This document shows, piece after piece, positions 54,190 through 63,521 of a stretch of DNA of 64,000 bases. The translations under genes were made by a program, and so were the position numbers. Position 1 is the first letter of the stretch. The number at the start of each line of letters is the position of its first letter. The notes under the pieces were generated by a model. The model saw only the letters and a program-made list of their open reading frames with translations, was not told the DNA's origin and made no database searches. The stretch is from assembly GCA_001314705.1 (NCBI GenBank), contig LJSU01000010.1, positions 1 through 64,000 of the forward strand, written 5' to 3'. This DNA is from Rhodobacteraceae bacterium HLUCCO07. Lineage in GTDB: Bacteria; Pseudomonadota; Alphaproteobacteria; Rhodobacterales; Rhodobacteraceae.

Positions 54190-54639
54190 ATGGACATAAA
54201 AGACTTCATAAAAGAAACGATCACCGGAATCGTGGAAGCCACTCTAGAGCTGCAAGAAAAGTATGAAGTCGAAGATGTAATCGTGAATCCACCTGTCTCT
54301 GTTGAGGAACGCGATCTCTATGAAGAAAATGGTCCAGCGCACACGTATCGTAGAATAGAGACGATTGAATTTGACGTCGCTGTCACAGCGGGCACCGAAA
54401 CCGGAGGTGGCGGGAAAGCAGGTCTTAAAATCCTATCTGTGGAAGCCGGTATCGACGGAAAACATGTTCATTCGGCGCAAGAAGCCAGCCGCGTGAAATT
54501 TTCTATCCCGATAACTCTGAGTCCAAGCGGGGCTGAGGCAAAGAACCGCGAAGAATCTGAAAGACGTACAAAAGCTACAAAAGACGCAATGGCCCAACGG
54601 CGAAATCGTAGAGGGACAGGCGATAGCTGGATGTCGTAG
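54190..54639 (+). CDS. trypco2-like small protein in AT-rich insert
   Basis: 149 residues starting MDIKDFIKETITGIVEATLE. An N-terminal amphipathic helix is followed by a variable part and a beta-rich core (IEFDVAVTAGTETGGGGKAG, ILSVEAGI, SRVKFSIPITL). This is the layout of the trypsin-co-occurring domain 2 (trypco2)-like proteins as I remember it, often found in conflict or accessory gene contexts; no catalytic residues are visible. A hand count gives about 43% GC over 54181-54300, well below its neighbours. It interrupts the 2-oxoglutarate dehydrogenase operon between sucB and lpd. Confidence 0.6.
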   Translation: MDIKDFIKETITGIVEATLELQEKYEVEDVIVNPPVSVEERDLYEENGPAHTYRRIETIEFDVAVTAGTETGGGGKAGLKILSVEAGIDGKHVHSAQEASRVKFSIPITLSPSGAEAKNREESERRTKATKDAMAQRRNRRGTGDSWMS

Positions 54640-54673
54640 TAACTACCAATATACTAAAGTCGATTGAGCATTC

Positions 54674-55069
54674 ATGACCCCCGAACTCACCGCCCTCACC
54701 CTCGCCGCCCTCCTGCAGGCCGTGCAATTCGTCCTCTACGCCGTGCCCGCCAACCTGGAGCTCGGCCCCGGCTACACCATGTCGGCGCGCGACCGCGAAC
54801 CCTCCAAGCCGCTCTCCGACAAGACCGCCCGCCTCGGCCGGGCGCTCACCAACCATTTCGAGGGGCTGATCCTCTTCACCATCGCCGTGGTCGTGATCAC
54901 GCTCACGGGCCAGGCCACCGCCTTCACCGCCGCCTGCGCCTGGACCTACCTCGCCGCGCGCGTCCTCTACATCCCCGCCTATTACTTCGGGCTGCGCCCG
55001 GGCCGGTCGCTCATCTGGGGCGTGGGGTTCCTCGCCACGCTGCTCATGCTCTTGGCAGCGCTCATCTGA
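54674..55069 (+). CDS. MAPEG family membrane protein
   Basis: 131 residues with four transmembrane helices. The MAPEG pattern includes RLGRALTNHFEGLILFTIAV and TYLAARVLYIPAYYFGLRPGRSLIWG. Relatives include membrane glutathione S-transferases and eicosanoid enzymes; bacterial roles are mostly unknown. It is usually seen between sucB and lpd in Roseobacters, so it is likely part of the ancestral operon, with the AT-rich gene inserted in front of it. Confidence 0.85.
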   Translation: MTPELTALTLAALLQAVQFVLYAVPANLELGPGYTMSARDREPSKPLSDKTARLGRALTNHFEGLILFTIAVVVITLTGQATAFTAACAWTYLAARVLYIPAYYFGLRPGRSLIWGVGFLATLLMLLAALI

Positions 55070-55071
55070 TG

Positions 55072-55118
55072 CTTCATCTTGCCTGAAATACTCCGGGGGA
55101 GTCGCCGCTTGCGGCGAC
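55072..55118. repeat. intergenic repeat with hairpin between the MAPEG gene and lpd
   Basis: CTTCATCTTGCCTGAAATAC then TCCGG, the same family as the 624 copy, followed by a hairpin GTCGCCGC/GCGGCGAC (55101-55118) and a G/C-rich inverted repeat. It may cause partial termination before lpd. Confidence 0.55.
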
Positions 55119-55161
55119 GGGGGCAGCGCCCCCTCCAACGCAAAGGAAAGGACACTGACCC

Positions 55162-56550
55162 ATGGCCTCTTACGACGTGATCATCATCGGCGCTGGCCCC
55201 GGCGGCTATGTCTGTGCCATCCGGTGCGCCCAGCTCGGGCTCAAGACCGCGGTGGTCGAGGGGCGCGAGACGCTGGGCGGCACCTGCCTCAACGTCGGCT
55301 GCATCCCCTCGAAGGCGCTCTTGCATTCAAGCCACATGCTGCACGAGGCCGAGCACAATTTCGCCGCCATGGGCCTCAAGGGCAAATCGCCCAGCGTCGA
55401 CTGGAAACAGATGCTGGCCTACAAGGACGAAACCGTCGGCCAGAACACCGGCGGCATCGAATTCCTGTTCAAGAAGAACAAGATCGACTGGATCAAGGGC
55501 TGGGCCAGCATCCCCGAGGCGGGCAAGGTCAAGGTCGGCGACGACACCCATGACGCCGGGAAGATCGTGATCGCCACCGGCTCGGAACCGGCCAGCATCC
55601 CCGGCGTCGAGATCGACGAGAAAACCGTGGTCAGTTCCACCGGCGCGCTCGAACTCTCCAAGGTGCCGAAAAAGATGGTGGTGATCGGCGCGGGCGTGAT
55701 CGGGCTCGAACTGGGCAGCGTCTATGCCCGCCTGGGCTCCGAGGTGACGGTGCTCGAATACATGGATGCGGTCTGCCCCGGCATGGATGCCGATGTGCAG
55801 CGCACCTTCAAGCGTATCCTCGAGAAACAGGGGATGGAGATCATCACCGGCGCGGCGGTCAAGGAGACCGAGGCGATGAAGACCAAGGCCAAGGTCACCT
55901 ATGCGCCCAAGAAGGGCGGCGATGACATCACGCTCGATGCCGATATCGTGCTCGTTGCCACCGGGCGCAAACCCTATGCCGACGGGCTGGGCCTCAAGGA
56001 TCTCGGCGTCAAGATGACGGATCGCGGCCAGATCGACGTCGATGAGCAGTGGAAAACCTCGGTGGAGGGCATCCATGCCATCGGCGACGTGATCCCCGGC
56101 CCGATGCTCGCCCACAAGGCCGAAGACGAGGGCATGGCGCTGGCCGAGGTGCTGGCGGGCAAGCATGGCCATGTGAATTACGGCGTGATCCCCGGCGTGG
56201 TCTATACCACCCCCGAGGTCGCCACCGTCGGCCAGACCGAGGCCGAGGTCAAGGATGCGGGGCTGAAGCCCAAGGTGGGCAAGTTCAACTTCATGGGCAA
56301 CGCGCGCGCCAAGGCGGTGCACCAGTCCGAAGGCTTCGTCAAGATCATCGCCCATCCCGAGACCGACCGCATCCTCGGCGCCGCGATCATCGGCCCTGCG
56401 GCGGGCGACCTCATTCACGAGATCTGCGTCGCGATGGAATTCGGCGCCTCGGCCGAGGATCTGGCACTGACCTGTCACGCGCACCCGACCTATTCCGAGG
56501 CGGTGCGCGAGGCGGCACTGGCCTGCGGCGACGGGCCGATCCACAGCTGA
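55162..56550 (+). CDS. lpdA: dihydrolipoamide dehydrogenase (E3)
   Basis: 462 residues. FAD motif [16 protein letters not shown] (about 7-22), the redox disulfide GGTCLNVGC (about 41-49), the NAD motif [19 protein letters not shown] (about 178-196) and the C-terminal dimer/active-site [10 protein letters not shown] with catalytic His and Glu. It reoxidises dihydrolipoamide on E2 with NAD+. It probably serves the 2-oxoglutarate dehydrogenase complex encoded just upstream. Confidence 0.97.
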   Translation: MASYDVIIIGAGPGGYVCAIRCAQLGLKTAVVEGRETLGGTCLNVGCIPSKALLHSSHMLHEAEHNFAAMGLKGKSPSVDWKQMLAYKDETVGQNTGGIEFLFKKNKIDWIKGWASIPEAGKVKVGDDTHDAGKIVIATGSEPASIPGVEIDEKTVVSSTGALELSKVPKKMVVIGAGVIGLELGSVYARLGSEVTVLEYMDAVCPGMDADVQRTFKRILEKQGMEIITGAAVKETEAMKTKAKVTYAPKKGGDDITLDADIVLVATGRKPYADGLGLKDLGVKMTDRGQIDVDEQWKTSVEGIHAIGDVIPGPMLAHKAEDEGMALAEVLAGKHGHVNYGVIPGVVYTTPEVATVGQTEAEVKDAGLKPKVGKFNFMGNARAKAVHQSEGFVKIIAHPETDRILGAAIIGPAAGDLIHEICVAMEFGASAEDLALTCHAHPTYSEAVREAALACGDGPIHS

Positions 56551-56619
56551 GCAAGGATCATCGCCCACCCACCCCCAAAGACGCGCGAAGGCGGTCATCT
56601 CACCGCCCGAGCGCGTCTT

Positions 56620-57234
56620 TCACCAGAGCGTTTTCGTCATCCGCTGGGGCAGTTCCTCGTCAAACTCCCGCGCCGCGATCTCGCCCTCGGTCATCTCGGC
56701 CAGGATCTCGCCCAGGCTGGGCAGCCCGGCGCTGTCGTCCCGGTTCCAGATCCCCGACCGGATCAGCGATTTGGGACATTGCGCATAGACTTCGGCCAGC
56801 TCGATCACGATCACCGTCGCGGGCTGACGGCCCTTCTGCGCGAACCGCGCGCGCAATTGCGCGTCGTCGCTCAGCCAGGCCCGCCCGTTGACCCGCACCA
56901 CCATCCTGTCGCCCGGCACCATGAACATGACCGCGATCCGGCCGTCGCGGACGATGTTGCGCAAACTGTCGAGCCGGTTGTTGCCACGCCAGTCGGGCAT
57001 CAGAAGCGTCCGGTCGTCCAGCACCTCAACCACCGGGCCATCGTCGCCGCGCGGGCTGGCATCACAGCCCTCCGCGCCCACGGTGGCGATCACGCAAAAG
57101 CGCGACGCCATGATCCAGCGGCGGTAAAGCGGCGTCAGACACGACGCCACCTTGCGCAGGGCCGCATCGCTGGGCGACCCGTAAAGCGCCTCGAGTTCCT
57201 CAATCGTCTCGAGCTTTCGGTAACTCTCCGTCAT
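56620..57234 (-). CDS. PPOX-class FMN flavoprotein, MSMEG_1061-like
   Basis: 204 residues with a pyridoxamine phosphate oxidase split-barrel fold. SRFCVIATVGAEGCDASPRG, LMPDWRGNNRLDSLRNI and HVxV-type VRVNGRAWLS mark the FMN- or F420-binding family. It is similar to uncharacterised MSMEG_1061-type proteins. The start overlaps the end of plsC by 35 bases, so the upstream part of the N terminus is less certain. Confidence 0.8.
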   Translation of the reverse strand: MTESYRKLETIEELEALYGSPSDAALRKVASCLTPLYRRWIMASRFCVIATVGAEGCDASPRGDDGPVVEVLDDRTLLMPDWRGNNRLDSLRNIVRDGRIAVMFMVPGDRMVVRVNGRAWLSDDAQLRARFAQKGRQPATVIVIELAEVYAQCPKSLIRSGIWNRDDSAGLPSLGEILAEMTEGEIAAREFDEELPQRMTKTLW

Positions 57235-57952
57235 ATCCCGCCTCCCGCATCAGCGCATTCGATCCGGCCTCGATCTCGTTTTCCAGACGCGCCATGAACG
57301 GCTTCTGCGCCATCCCCGGCTCCAGCCGCGGCATGAACTCGACCACCGCGTGGCCCGGCTTGCGCAGCATCGTGCCCTTGGGCCAGAAAAGGCCCGCATT
57401 CGTCGCCGTCGGCACGCAGGGCTGGCCCAACTGGTTGTAAAGCACGTAAGAGCCCACCTTGAACGAGCGGTAATCACCCGGCTTCACCCGCGTGCCCTGC
57501 GGATAGATCACCAGCTGTCCCGGCGGCACCCGGCCCGATCTCACATCTTCCATCATCCGCTTGATCGCGGCCCCCCGCTTGCCGCGCGCCACCGGCACGC
57601 ATCCCAGCCGCCAGGCGTAGATCCCGATGATCGGCGTCCAGAGAAGCTCGCGCTTCATGATGAAGCGCGGCCGCGGCAGCGCCTGAAAGATGATCAGGAT
57701 GTCAAGAAACGACTGGTGCTTGGCCACGACGAGGCATTCCTCGCCCGGCACCGCGCCGCGCACCTCCCAGGTGATGCCCACCATCCAGCGCGCGGTGAAC
57801 TGCACCCAATAGGTATAGGCCTTGCACGCGATCAGCGCGCCCTGCGGCGACAGCACCGCCCAGGGCAGGAACACGATGCCGAGGATCGCCATCGCCACCG
57901 CGTTCACGACCACGAAGAGGATCGACATGATCCAGCGCCAGATCAGCACCAT
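57200..57952 (-). CDS. plsC: 1-acyl-sn-glycerol-3-phosphate acyltransferase
   Basis: 250 residues. One N-terminal transmembrane helix; AKHQSFLDIL carries the HX4D catalytic pair (about 76-85) and YPQGTR (about 155-160) is the glycerophosphate-binding motif. It acylates lysophosphatidic acid at sn-2 in phospholipid synthesis. ATG 57952 overlaps the ftsX stop codon by one base (TGATG-like). The reading frame extends further upstream but that part is out-of-frame ftsX. Confidence 0.92.
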   Translation of the reverse strand: MVLIWRWIMSILFVVVNAVAMAILGIVFLPWAVLSPQGALIACKAYTYWVQFTARWMVGITWEVRGAVPGEECLVVAKHQSFLDILIIFQALPRPRFIMKRELLWTPIIGIYAWRLGCVPVARGKRGAAIKRMMEDVRSGRVPPGQLVIYPQGTRVKPGDYRSFKVGSYVLYNQLGQPCVPTATNAGLFWPKGTMLRKPGHAVVEFMPRLEPGMAQKPFMARLENEIEAGSNALMREAGYDGELPKARDD

Positions 57953-58857
57953 CACCTGAGCCCTTTCAACGTCTTTCGCGCTGCAATGCGCGTGGCGGCA
58001 AAAGCCACCACCGCCGCCAGCGGCGGAATGATCAGCGGCCAGAGCCAGCCCGCCCCGGCATACCCCAGACCACTGAGAAACCCGCCCGCTTCCTGCGCCG
58101 CGGGCAGAAACCATACCGCGACCAGCCCCGCCACCATGCCCAGCGCCGCCCCCGACAGCGCACGCAGGGTAAAGCGGCGCACGAAAGCCTTGGCGATATA
58201 GCTGTCGCGCGCGCCCACCAGCCGCAGCACCGCGATCACCTGGGCATTCGCCGCCAGCGCCGCATTGGCCGCCAGCGTGATCATCGCCGCCATCGCCGTG
58301 AAGATGAGCCCGATCGACAGCCAGCCCAGCACGCGCAGCTTCGACGCCGCCTCGACCAGCGGCCGGCGCCAGCGGGTGTGATCGTCAAGCACCGCGCCCG
58401 GGACCTCGGCCTGAAGCCTCAGCCGCAGCCCGTCGGCGTCATAGCCCGGTTCGTCCTCGATGATCTCGATCAGTTGCGGAATCGGCAGGGTTTCGACCGG
58501 TATGTCCGGCCCGAACCACGGTTCCAGAAGCGCGCGCTGCTCGTCCTCCGACAGGGCCCGCGCGCGCGCCACTCCTGCCGTGGTCTCAAGCACCCTGAGC
58601 GCCGCCTCGGTCTGCTCGTCCATCTGTTCGGCCGGCGCCGAGATGCGCAAGGTGGCCGAGCGGCTCAACTCCTCGCCCCAGCGTTCGGCCAACCGCCCCG
58701 CCGCCAGCGACAGGGCCAGCGCGAACACCGCCAGGAATGCCATGATACCCGAAGTGATCAACGTCAGCCGCGCGGTGAACCCGGTGGGCGGCACAAGCCG
58801 GTCGGCCTGCGGATCGCCCACCAGAAGGGCCGCGATCTCCGATAGCGCCCGCCTCAC
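57952..58857 (-). CDS. ftsX: cell division protein FtsX
   Basis: 301 residues, permease with four predicted transmembrane helices: one near residue 30-52, a large extracytoplasmic domain (about 55-170), and three near 178-200, 225-250 and 268-295. The periplasmic loop links to amidase control at the division septum; VIAVLRLVGARDSYIAKAF is typical for the cytoplasmic loop. It partners FtsE, whose gene overlaps by 4 bases. Confidence 0.92.
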   Translation of the reverse strand: MRRALSEIAALLVGDPQADRLVPPTGFTARLTLITSGIMAFLAVFALALSLAAGRLAERWGEELSRSATLRISAPAEQMDEQTEAALRVLETTAGVARARALSEDEQRALLEPWFGPDIPVETLPIPQLIEIIEDEPGYDADGLRLRLQAEVPGAVLDDHTRWRRPLVEAASKLRVLGWLSIGLIFTAMAAMITLAANAALAANAQVIAVLRLVGARDSYIAKAFVRRFTLRALSGAALGMVAGLVAVWFLPAAQEAGGFLSGLGYAGAGWLWPLIIPPLAAVVAFAATRIAARKTLKGLR

Positions 58858-59549
58858 AGGTCCGCCCCCGCAAGATGAAGCTGCCGGTTGGCAATCCGCA
58901 GAACCCGCGCCTGCACCTGGGTCTTGGCCGCCCGGATCAGGCCGAGATCGTGCGAGGCGATCATCACCGTCTTGCCCATCCGGTTCAACTCGACCAGCAG
59001 TTTCAGCAGCCGCTGCGACATCTCCCAGTCCACGTTGCCGGTGGGTTCATCGGCCAGGATCACGTCGGGCGACATGATCACCGCCCGCGCCAGCGCCGCG
59101 CGCTGACGTTCGCCCCCCGAAAGCTCGGGCGGCAACGCGTCGGCCCGCGCCTTGAGCCCGACCCAGCCGAGCAATTCGCGCAGGTTGGCCAATTCGTCAA
59201 TATGCGACCGGCCCGACACGGTAAGCGGCAGCGCCACGTTGTCGGCCACCGGCAGATGGTCGAGGAATTGCACATCCTGATGCACCACCCCGATACGGCG
59301 GCGCGCCATCGCCACGTCATCGCGGCTCATCGTGCGCACATCGCGGTCAAAAAGCCGCACCTGCCCCGAGGTCGGCACCAGCGCGCCGTAGCACAGCTTG
59401 AGAAACGTGGTCTTGCCCGACCCCGAAGGACCGGTCAGGAAATGGAACGATCCAGGTTGCATCGCGAAACTGATGCCGCTCAGGAGTTCGCCCCCACCAT
59501 AGCTGTAGGCCACGTTGTCAAGCTCGATCACGGTCCGGCCCCCTGCCAT
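58854..59549 (-). CDS. ftsE: cell division ATP-binding protein FtsE
   Basis: 231 residues. ABC ATPase with Walker A GPSGSGKTT (about 38-46), Q-loop VVHQDVQFLDHL, signature LSGGERQRAALARA and Walker B VILADEPTGNVDWE. With FtsX it controls septal peptidoglycan hydrolysis. The start may be ATG 59549 or the GTG six codons later (VIELDNV). Divergent from the zinc-finger protein gene. Confidence 0.95.
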   Translation of the reverse strand: MAGGRTVIELDNVAYSYGGGELLSGISFAMQPGSFHFLTGPSGSGKTTFLKLCYGALVPTSGQVRLFDRDVRTMSRDDVAMARRRIGVVHQDVQFLDHLPVADNVALPLTVSGRSHIDELANLRELLGWVGLKARADALPPELSGGERQRAALARAVIMSPDVILADEPTGNVDWEMSQRLLKLLVELNRMGKTVMIASHDLGLIRAAKTQVQARVLRIANRQLHLAGADL

Positions 59550-59742
59550 GTCTGCCCGGTCGGCCCACCGCCCCGGTCGGTCCTTATTGCCTCAGCCTTG
59601 CACAGGATTCAATCCGGCCCGTTATGCGGAAATGGCACGGAATGACGCAAATGCAGCAATTGCTTTGCGTTTTGCGCGCGAAAGGTTACAAGATGTGGTA
59701 AAGAGATGAGGCAAATGCCGGCCTACGGCGACAGGTGAGACG

Positions 59743-60747
59743 ATGCGGCTGATCTGCCCGAATTGCGGGGCCCAATACGAGGTGCCCGACGACGTCATCC
59801 CGGAAACCGGGCGAGACGTGCAATGCTCGAATTGCGGCGACACCTGGTTCCAGAAACATCCCGACCATGACGCGGAACTCGCCGAGGAACTGGGCCAGCC
59901 GCTCGGCGACACCGATTGGACCGACAGCGACGCCGAGCCCACCGAGGACTGGCACGACCATGACCGGCCCCATGCCGGGGCCGCCGCCCCGCCCGAGGCC
60001 GCATGGCCGGACGAGATCGACGAGATCGAGGAACCGACCGCGCCGGCGCCGCAAGCCAGCAGCGGGGACGCCCCCGAGGACCCATTGTCGAGCGAAGAGG
60101 CGCGCGACGACGAGGCCCCGGTCGAACCCGGCCCTGCCCCGCAGCCGCGCGAACTGCCCGAAGACGTGCGCGAGGTTCTGCGCGAAGAGGCCGAACGCGA
60201 ACGCGAGGCCCGCGCCGCGGCGGCGTCAGGCGGGCTCGAAACCCAGCCCGATCTCGGCCTTGACGAGTCGCCGGGCGACGCCAGCCAACGAGAACGCGAG
60301 GCCCGCCTGCGCATGGCGCGGATGCGCGGCATGTCCGAGAAAGAAGCCATGACCGCGGCCGGCCTCTCGCAGCTGTCGGCCAATGCGTCACGCCGCGATC
60401 TCCTGCCCGATATCGACGAGATCAATTCGACGCTGCGCAAGAATTCCGAGCGCCAGCCCACCGCCAGCACCGAACCGGCCGAGGCGGCAGCGCCGGCAAC
60501 GCAACAATCGGGCTTTTCGCGTGGCTTTTCCTACATGCTGCTGCTTTTCGCCCTGTTGCTGGCACTTTACGTCTTTTCCGGCAAGCTGGCCGAAATGGTG
60601 CCCCAACTCGGGCCCCTGCTTGAAAGCTATGTCGATTGGGTCAATCGCGCGCGGCTCTGGCTCGACTCGCAGGTGGCCGCGCTGGTGCAATGGCTCGACA
60701 GCATGACATCCGAAGCCGCCGCGCCAGCCGGTGATGGCGGAACCTGA
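59743..60747 (+). CDS. MJ0042-type zinc-finger membrane protein
   Basis: 334 residues. An N-terminal MJ0042 zinc finger (MRLICPNCGAQYEVPDDVIP with CSNC, about 1-32) is followed by a long acidic, Pro/Ala-rich disordered region (about 45-190), a REREARLRMARMRGMSEKEA segment, and one transmembrane helix (about 262-282). The layout is common to alphaproteobacterial zinc-ribbon/DUF3426-like proteins of unknown role. It is always near ftsE in related genomes as I recall. Confidence 0.82.
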   Translation: MRLICPNCGAQYEVPDDVIPETGRDVQCSNCGDTWFQKHPDHDAELAEELGQPLGDTDWTDSDAEPTEDWHDHDRPHAGAAAPPEAAWPDEIDEIEEPTAPAPQASSGDAPEDPLSSEEARDDEAPVEPGPAPQPRELPEDVREVLREEAEREREARAAAASGGLETQPDLGLDESPGDASQREREARLRMARMRGMSEKEAMTAAGLSQLSANASRRDLLPDIDEINSTLRKNSERQPTASTEPAEAAAPATQQSGFSRGFSYMLLLFALLLALYVFSGKLAEMVPQLGPLLESYVDWVNRARLWLDSQVAALVQWLDSMTSEAAAPAGDGGT

Positions 60748-60844
60748 CCGGCTTCATCAAGCCCTGAAGAGAGAGCGTCCCCGCGTCACGCCATAGGCGT
60801 GCCACCGGCACGATGAGCGGGGTGACACCGATCAGGGGCGATGC

Positions 60845-63403
60845 TCAGAACCGGTCCAGCAACCGTTCGAGATAGTCGCGCTCGCTCTCCGGCCGGGCCC
60901 GCTCGCCCGAACGGCGACGCAACTCTTCGAGCAGGTCTTGCGCGCGGCGATAGACGTCCTCGCCCTGGAGCATGTTGTCCTCGACCCCGGTCGCGCCCCT
61001 CTGGTTGCGGCCCAGCGGGTCCGATCGGTCCTGCCCGGGCCTGCCATCCGTCGACTGCCCCTCGTCACCGTCATTTTCGCCCTGCTCCTCGGCCATCTGC
61101 TCGCCCAGCTCGCGCATGCCCTCGCGCAGGTTGTCCATGGCTTCAGCCTGCCGGTCGATCGCCTCGGGCAGGTCGCCCTCGCGCAGGGCCTCTTCCGCGC
61201 CGTCCATCGCCCGGCCCGCCCGGTCAAGCGCCTCGCGCGCGGCGTCTCCGCCCGGCGTCCCCGCCCCGGGCAGCGCGCCGCGCTGCTGATCGAGCTGGCG
61301 GCGCAGCTGGTTCTGCCGCTCGGCCAGCGACTCGGCCGGATCCTGCGGCGCACCCTCCTGTCCCGGGCGTTCACCCTCGCCGTCCTGACCCGGTTCCCCG
61401 GCCTGGCCTTCGCCCTCGCCGTCGCGCTCGCCTTCGCGGCCCATGCCGCCCTGTCCGCCCTCGTTGCCGCGCGATTGGCCGGATTCGCCGCCCGGGTTGA
61501 ACCGGTCCTGCAAATCGCGGAAAGCCTCGTCCGAAAGGCCCTGCTGATCGCGCAGGGTCTCGGACAGGCCCTCCATCGCCTGGTCCCCGGGCGACTGGCC
61601 GCCCTGCCCGCCCTGGCCTTCGGTCATGCGCATGTTTTCCATCATCTGCTGCAACTCTTCCAGCGCCTGCTGCGCCTCGGCCATGCGGCCCTGTTCCATC
61701 AGTTCCTGGATACGGTCCATCATGCGTTGCAGGTCGTCCTGCGTCATGGTCATCGTGTTCTCGTCGCTCTCGCCCTGATCGGGCTGATCGGAGTCGCCGT
61801 CGCGCTTGTTCTGCTCGGCGAATTCGCGTTGCAACTGTTCGAGGTAATCGCGCGTCGCCTCGCGCAGGTCGTCCATCAGCCGCGCGATCTCGGCATCCGA
61901 GGCACCGTTCTTCATCGCCACGGTCAGTCGTTCCTGCGCCTGGCGCATCCGCTCGAGCGCGTCCGCCAGGGTTCCTTCCTCCAGAAGCAGCGCCAGGTCC
62001 CAAAGCGCCTCGGCGATCTCGTCTCGGGTCTCGTCCGAGATGCCGTATTCGGCCCCGGTCTCGATCCGGCGCAGGATGAACCGCAGCCTGAGGTAGTCCG
62101 ATTCACGGTCAAAGAGCCCCTCTTCGGGCTTGTAGGACACCGCCCGCAGCACCTGCGCAATGCGCCGTGCATTGTCACGGTTCCACAGAAGATCGCGGCG
62201 CATCTCGGCCACCACCGCCGCCATCGGGTCAAAGAACCGCCGCGCGGCAAGGTCGATTTCCTGCACCGGGCTCTTGCCGACATTGCCGCCCGCGTCCTCG
62301 GCCCTGAGTTCGAGCTTCACCGGCAGGTTGGCCCAGGGATGCTGGCTGAAATCCTCGACCAGCACGTCCTCGAAATCCTCCCGACCGCGTGCCACCGGCA
62401 GCGGCAGCGCGACCTCGATCGCATCGCGCGGCTCGGGCTCGATGGACAGGCCGTAACGCCGGTCCACCCGGTCTTCGTCCAGCGTGATCCGCGCACGCCC
62501 CGCCACGACACCGTAATCGTCGCGCGCCTCGAAGGGCATGGTAAAGTCGCCCACCGCGCTGGCCTCGGCCGGCCCGGTCGCATCGACCTCCGGTGCAGCG
62601 TCAGGGATCACCGCCATGTCCCAGCTGCGGCCGCCCGGCCCCTCGATGGCAAGACTGCCCTCCTCGGCCAGTGCGAAATCCTGCGCCGGCTCGGATGCCT
62701 GGCCAGTGCCCTCGGCAGGCTCGACAGGCTTGCCCGACACGTCCTCCACCACCCGAAGCGCCCCCGAGGGCCCGTAAAGCCGCACTGTGATCCGGCTGCC
62801 CTCCGGCGCGGCAATCTCGCCCGCGTCTTGATCGTTGAGGTAAAGCGTCGGCTTCCCGGTGTAACCCGGCGGCGAGATCCAGCCTTCCCAACTCGCGCCG
62901 ATGCCGGCCTCGGCACTGCCCACACCCGGGGCCATGTCGGCGACACTGCCAACCCGGAAGAACGAGCCGAAGAGGAGCGCCACCAGCAACACCAGCGCCG
63001 CCATGTATCGCAAGCCGAAGGGATCGCGCGCCGAAACCCGCAGGTCGGGCCGCACCGGGCGCGCGCCCTCGGCCCGCGCGCGCATCCGCGCCTGGTGCGC
63101 CTCCCAGACCGCGCGCGAGGCCGAATCGCCCGCACCGATCGCCTGTGCATCCATCAGCGCCTGGATCGGACGCCCCGCCATCGTGGCATCGAGCCGCGCC
63201 AGAACCTCGTGTTCGCGCGGCAGGCGAAACGCCCGCACACCCCACGACAGCAACGCCAGCCCCGCCACCAGTGCCACGACCGCGACGGCCCAGACGACCT
63301 CGACCGGCACCAGATCGTGCAGGCCCAGCATCAGAGCACCAAGCACGGCGAACGCCAGCGACCACACCGGCCAGAACGCGCGCGTGAACCGCTCGGCCAC
63401 CAT
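60845..63403 (-). CDS. TIGR02302 family membrane protein
   Basis: 852 residues from ATG 63403. Two or three transmembrane helices near the N terminus (about 15-55 and 130-150), a beta-rich domain with ARDDYGVVAGRARITLDEDR, then a long coiled-coil, Gln/Glu/Gly-rich C terminus (GGQGGQSPGDQAMEGL and similar). The TIGR02302 family is uncharacterised. In-frame codons upstream to 63472 read like the expected N terminus (ADRTGQEILRRLRWPIGLTR) with AAGGAG 7 bases before 63472, but the codon there is ATC, not ATG; the true start may be 63472. Confidence 0.82.
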   Translation of the reverse strand: MVAERFTRAFWPVWSLAFAVLGALMLGLHDLVPVEVVWAVAVVALVAGLALLSWGVRAFRLPREHEVLARLDATMAGRPIQALMDAQAIGAGDSASRAVWEAHQARMRARAEGARPVRPDLRVSARDPFGLRYMAALVLLVALLFGSFFRVGSVADMAPGVGSAEAGIGASWEGWISPPGYTGKPTLYLNDQDAGEIAAPEGSRITVRLYGPSGALRVVEDVSGKPVEPAEGTGQASEPAQDFALAEEGSLAIEGPGGRSWDMAVIPDAAPEVDATGPAEASAVGDFTMPFEARDDYGVVAGRARITLDEDRVDRRYGLSIEPEPRDAIEVALPLPVARGREDFEDVLVEDFSQHPWANLPVKLELRAEDAGGNVGKSPVQEIDLAARRFFDPMAAVVAEMRRDLLWNRDNARRIAQVLRAVSYKPEEGLFDRESDYLRLRFILRRIETGAEYGISDETRDEIAEALWDLALLLEEGTLADALERMRQAQERLTVAMKNGASDAEIARLMDDLREATRDYLEQLQREFAEQNKRDGDSDQPDQGESDENTMTMTQDDLQRMMDRIQELMEQGRMAEAQQALEELQQMMENMRMTEGQGGQGGQSPGDQAMEGLSETLRDQQGLSDEAFRDLQDRFNPGGESGQSRGNEGGQGGMGREGERDGEGEGQAGEPGQDGEGERPGQEGAPQDPAESLAERQNQLRRQLDQQRGALPGAGTPGGDAAREALDRAGRAMDGAEEALREGDLPEAIDRQAEAMDNLREGMRELGEQMAEEQGENDGDEGQSTDGRPGQDRSDPLGRNQRGATGVEDNMLQGEDVYRRAQDLLEELRRRSGERARPESERDYLERLLDRF

Positions 63404-63521
63404 ACCCGCCCGCGTCAGCCCGATGGGCCAGCGCAGCCGCCTCAGAATCTCCTGGCCGGTCCGATCGGCGATAACGGCGCTCCTTTCACGGCAGCGGCCC
63501 CCGACATGACGGCCCCTGCCT

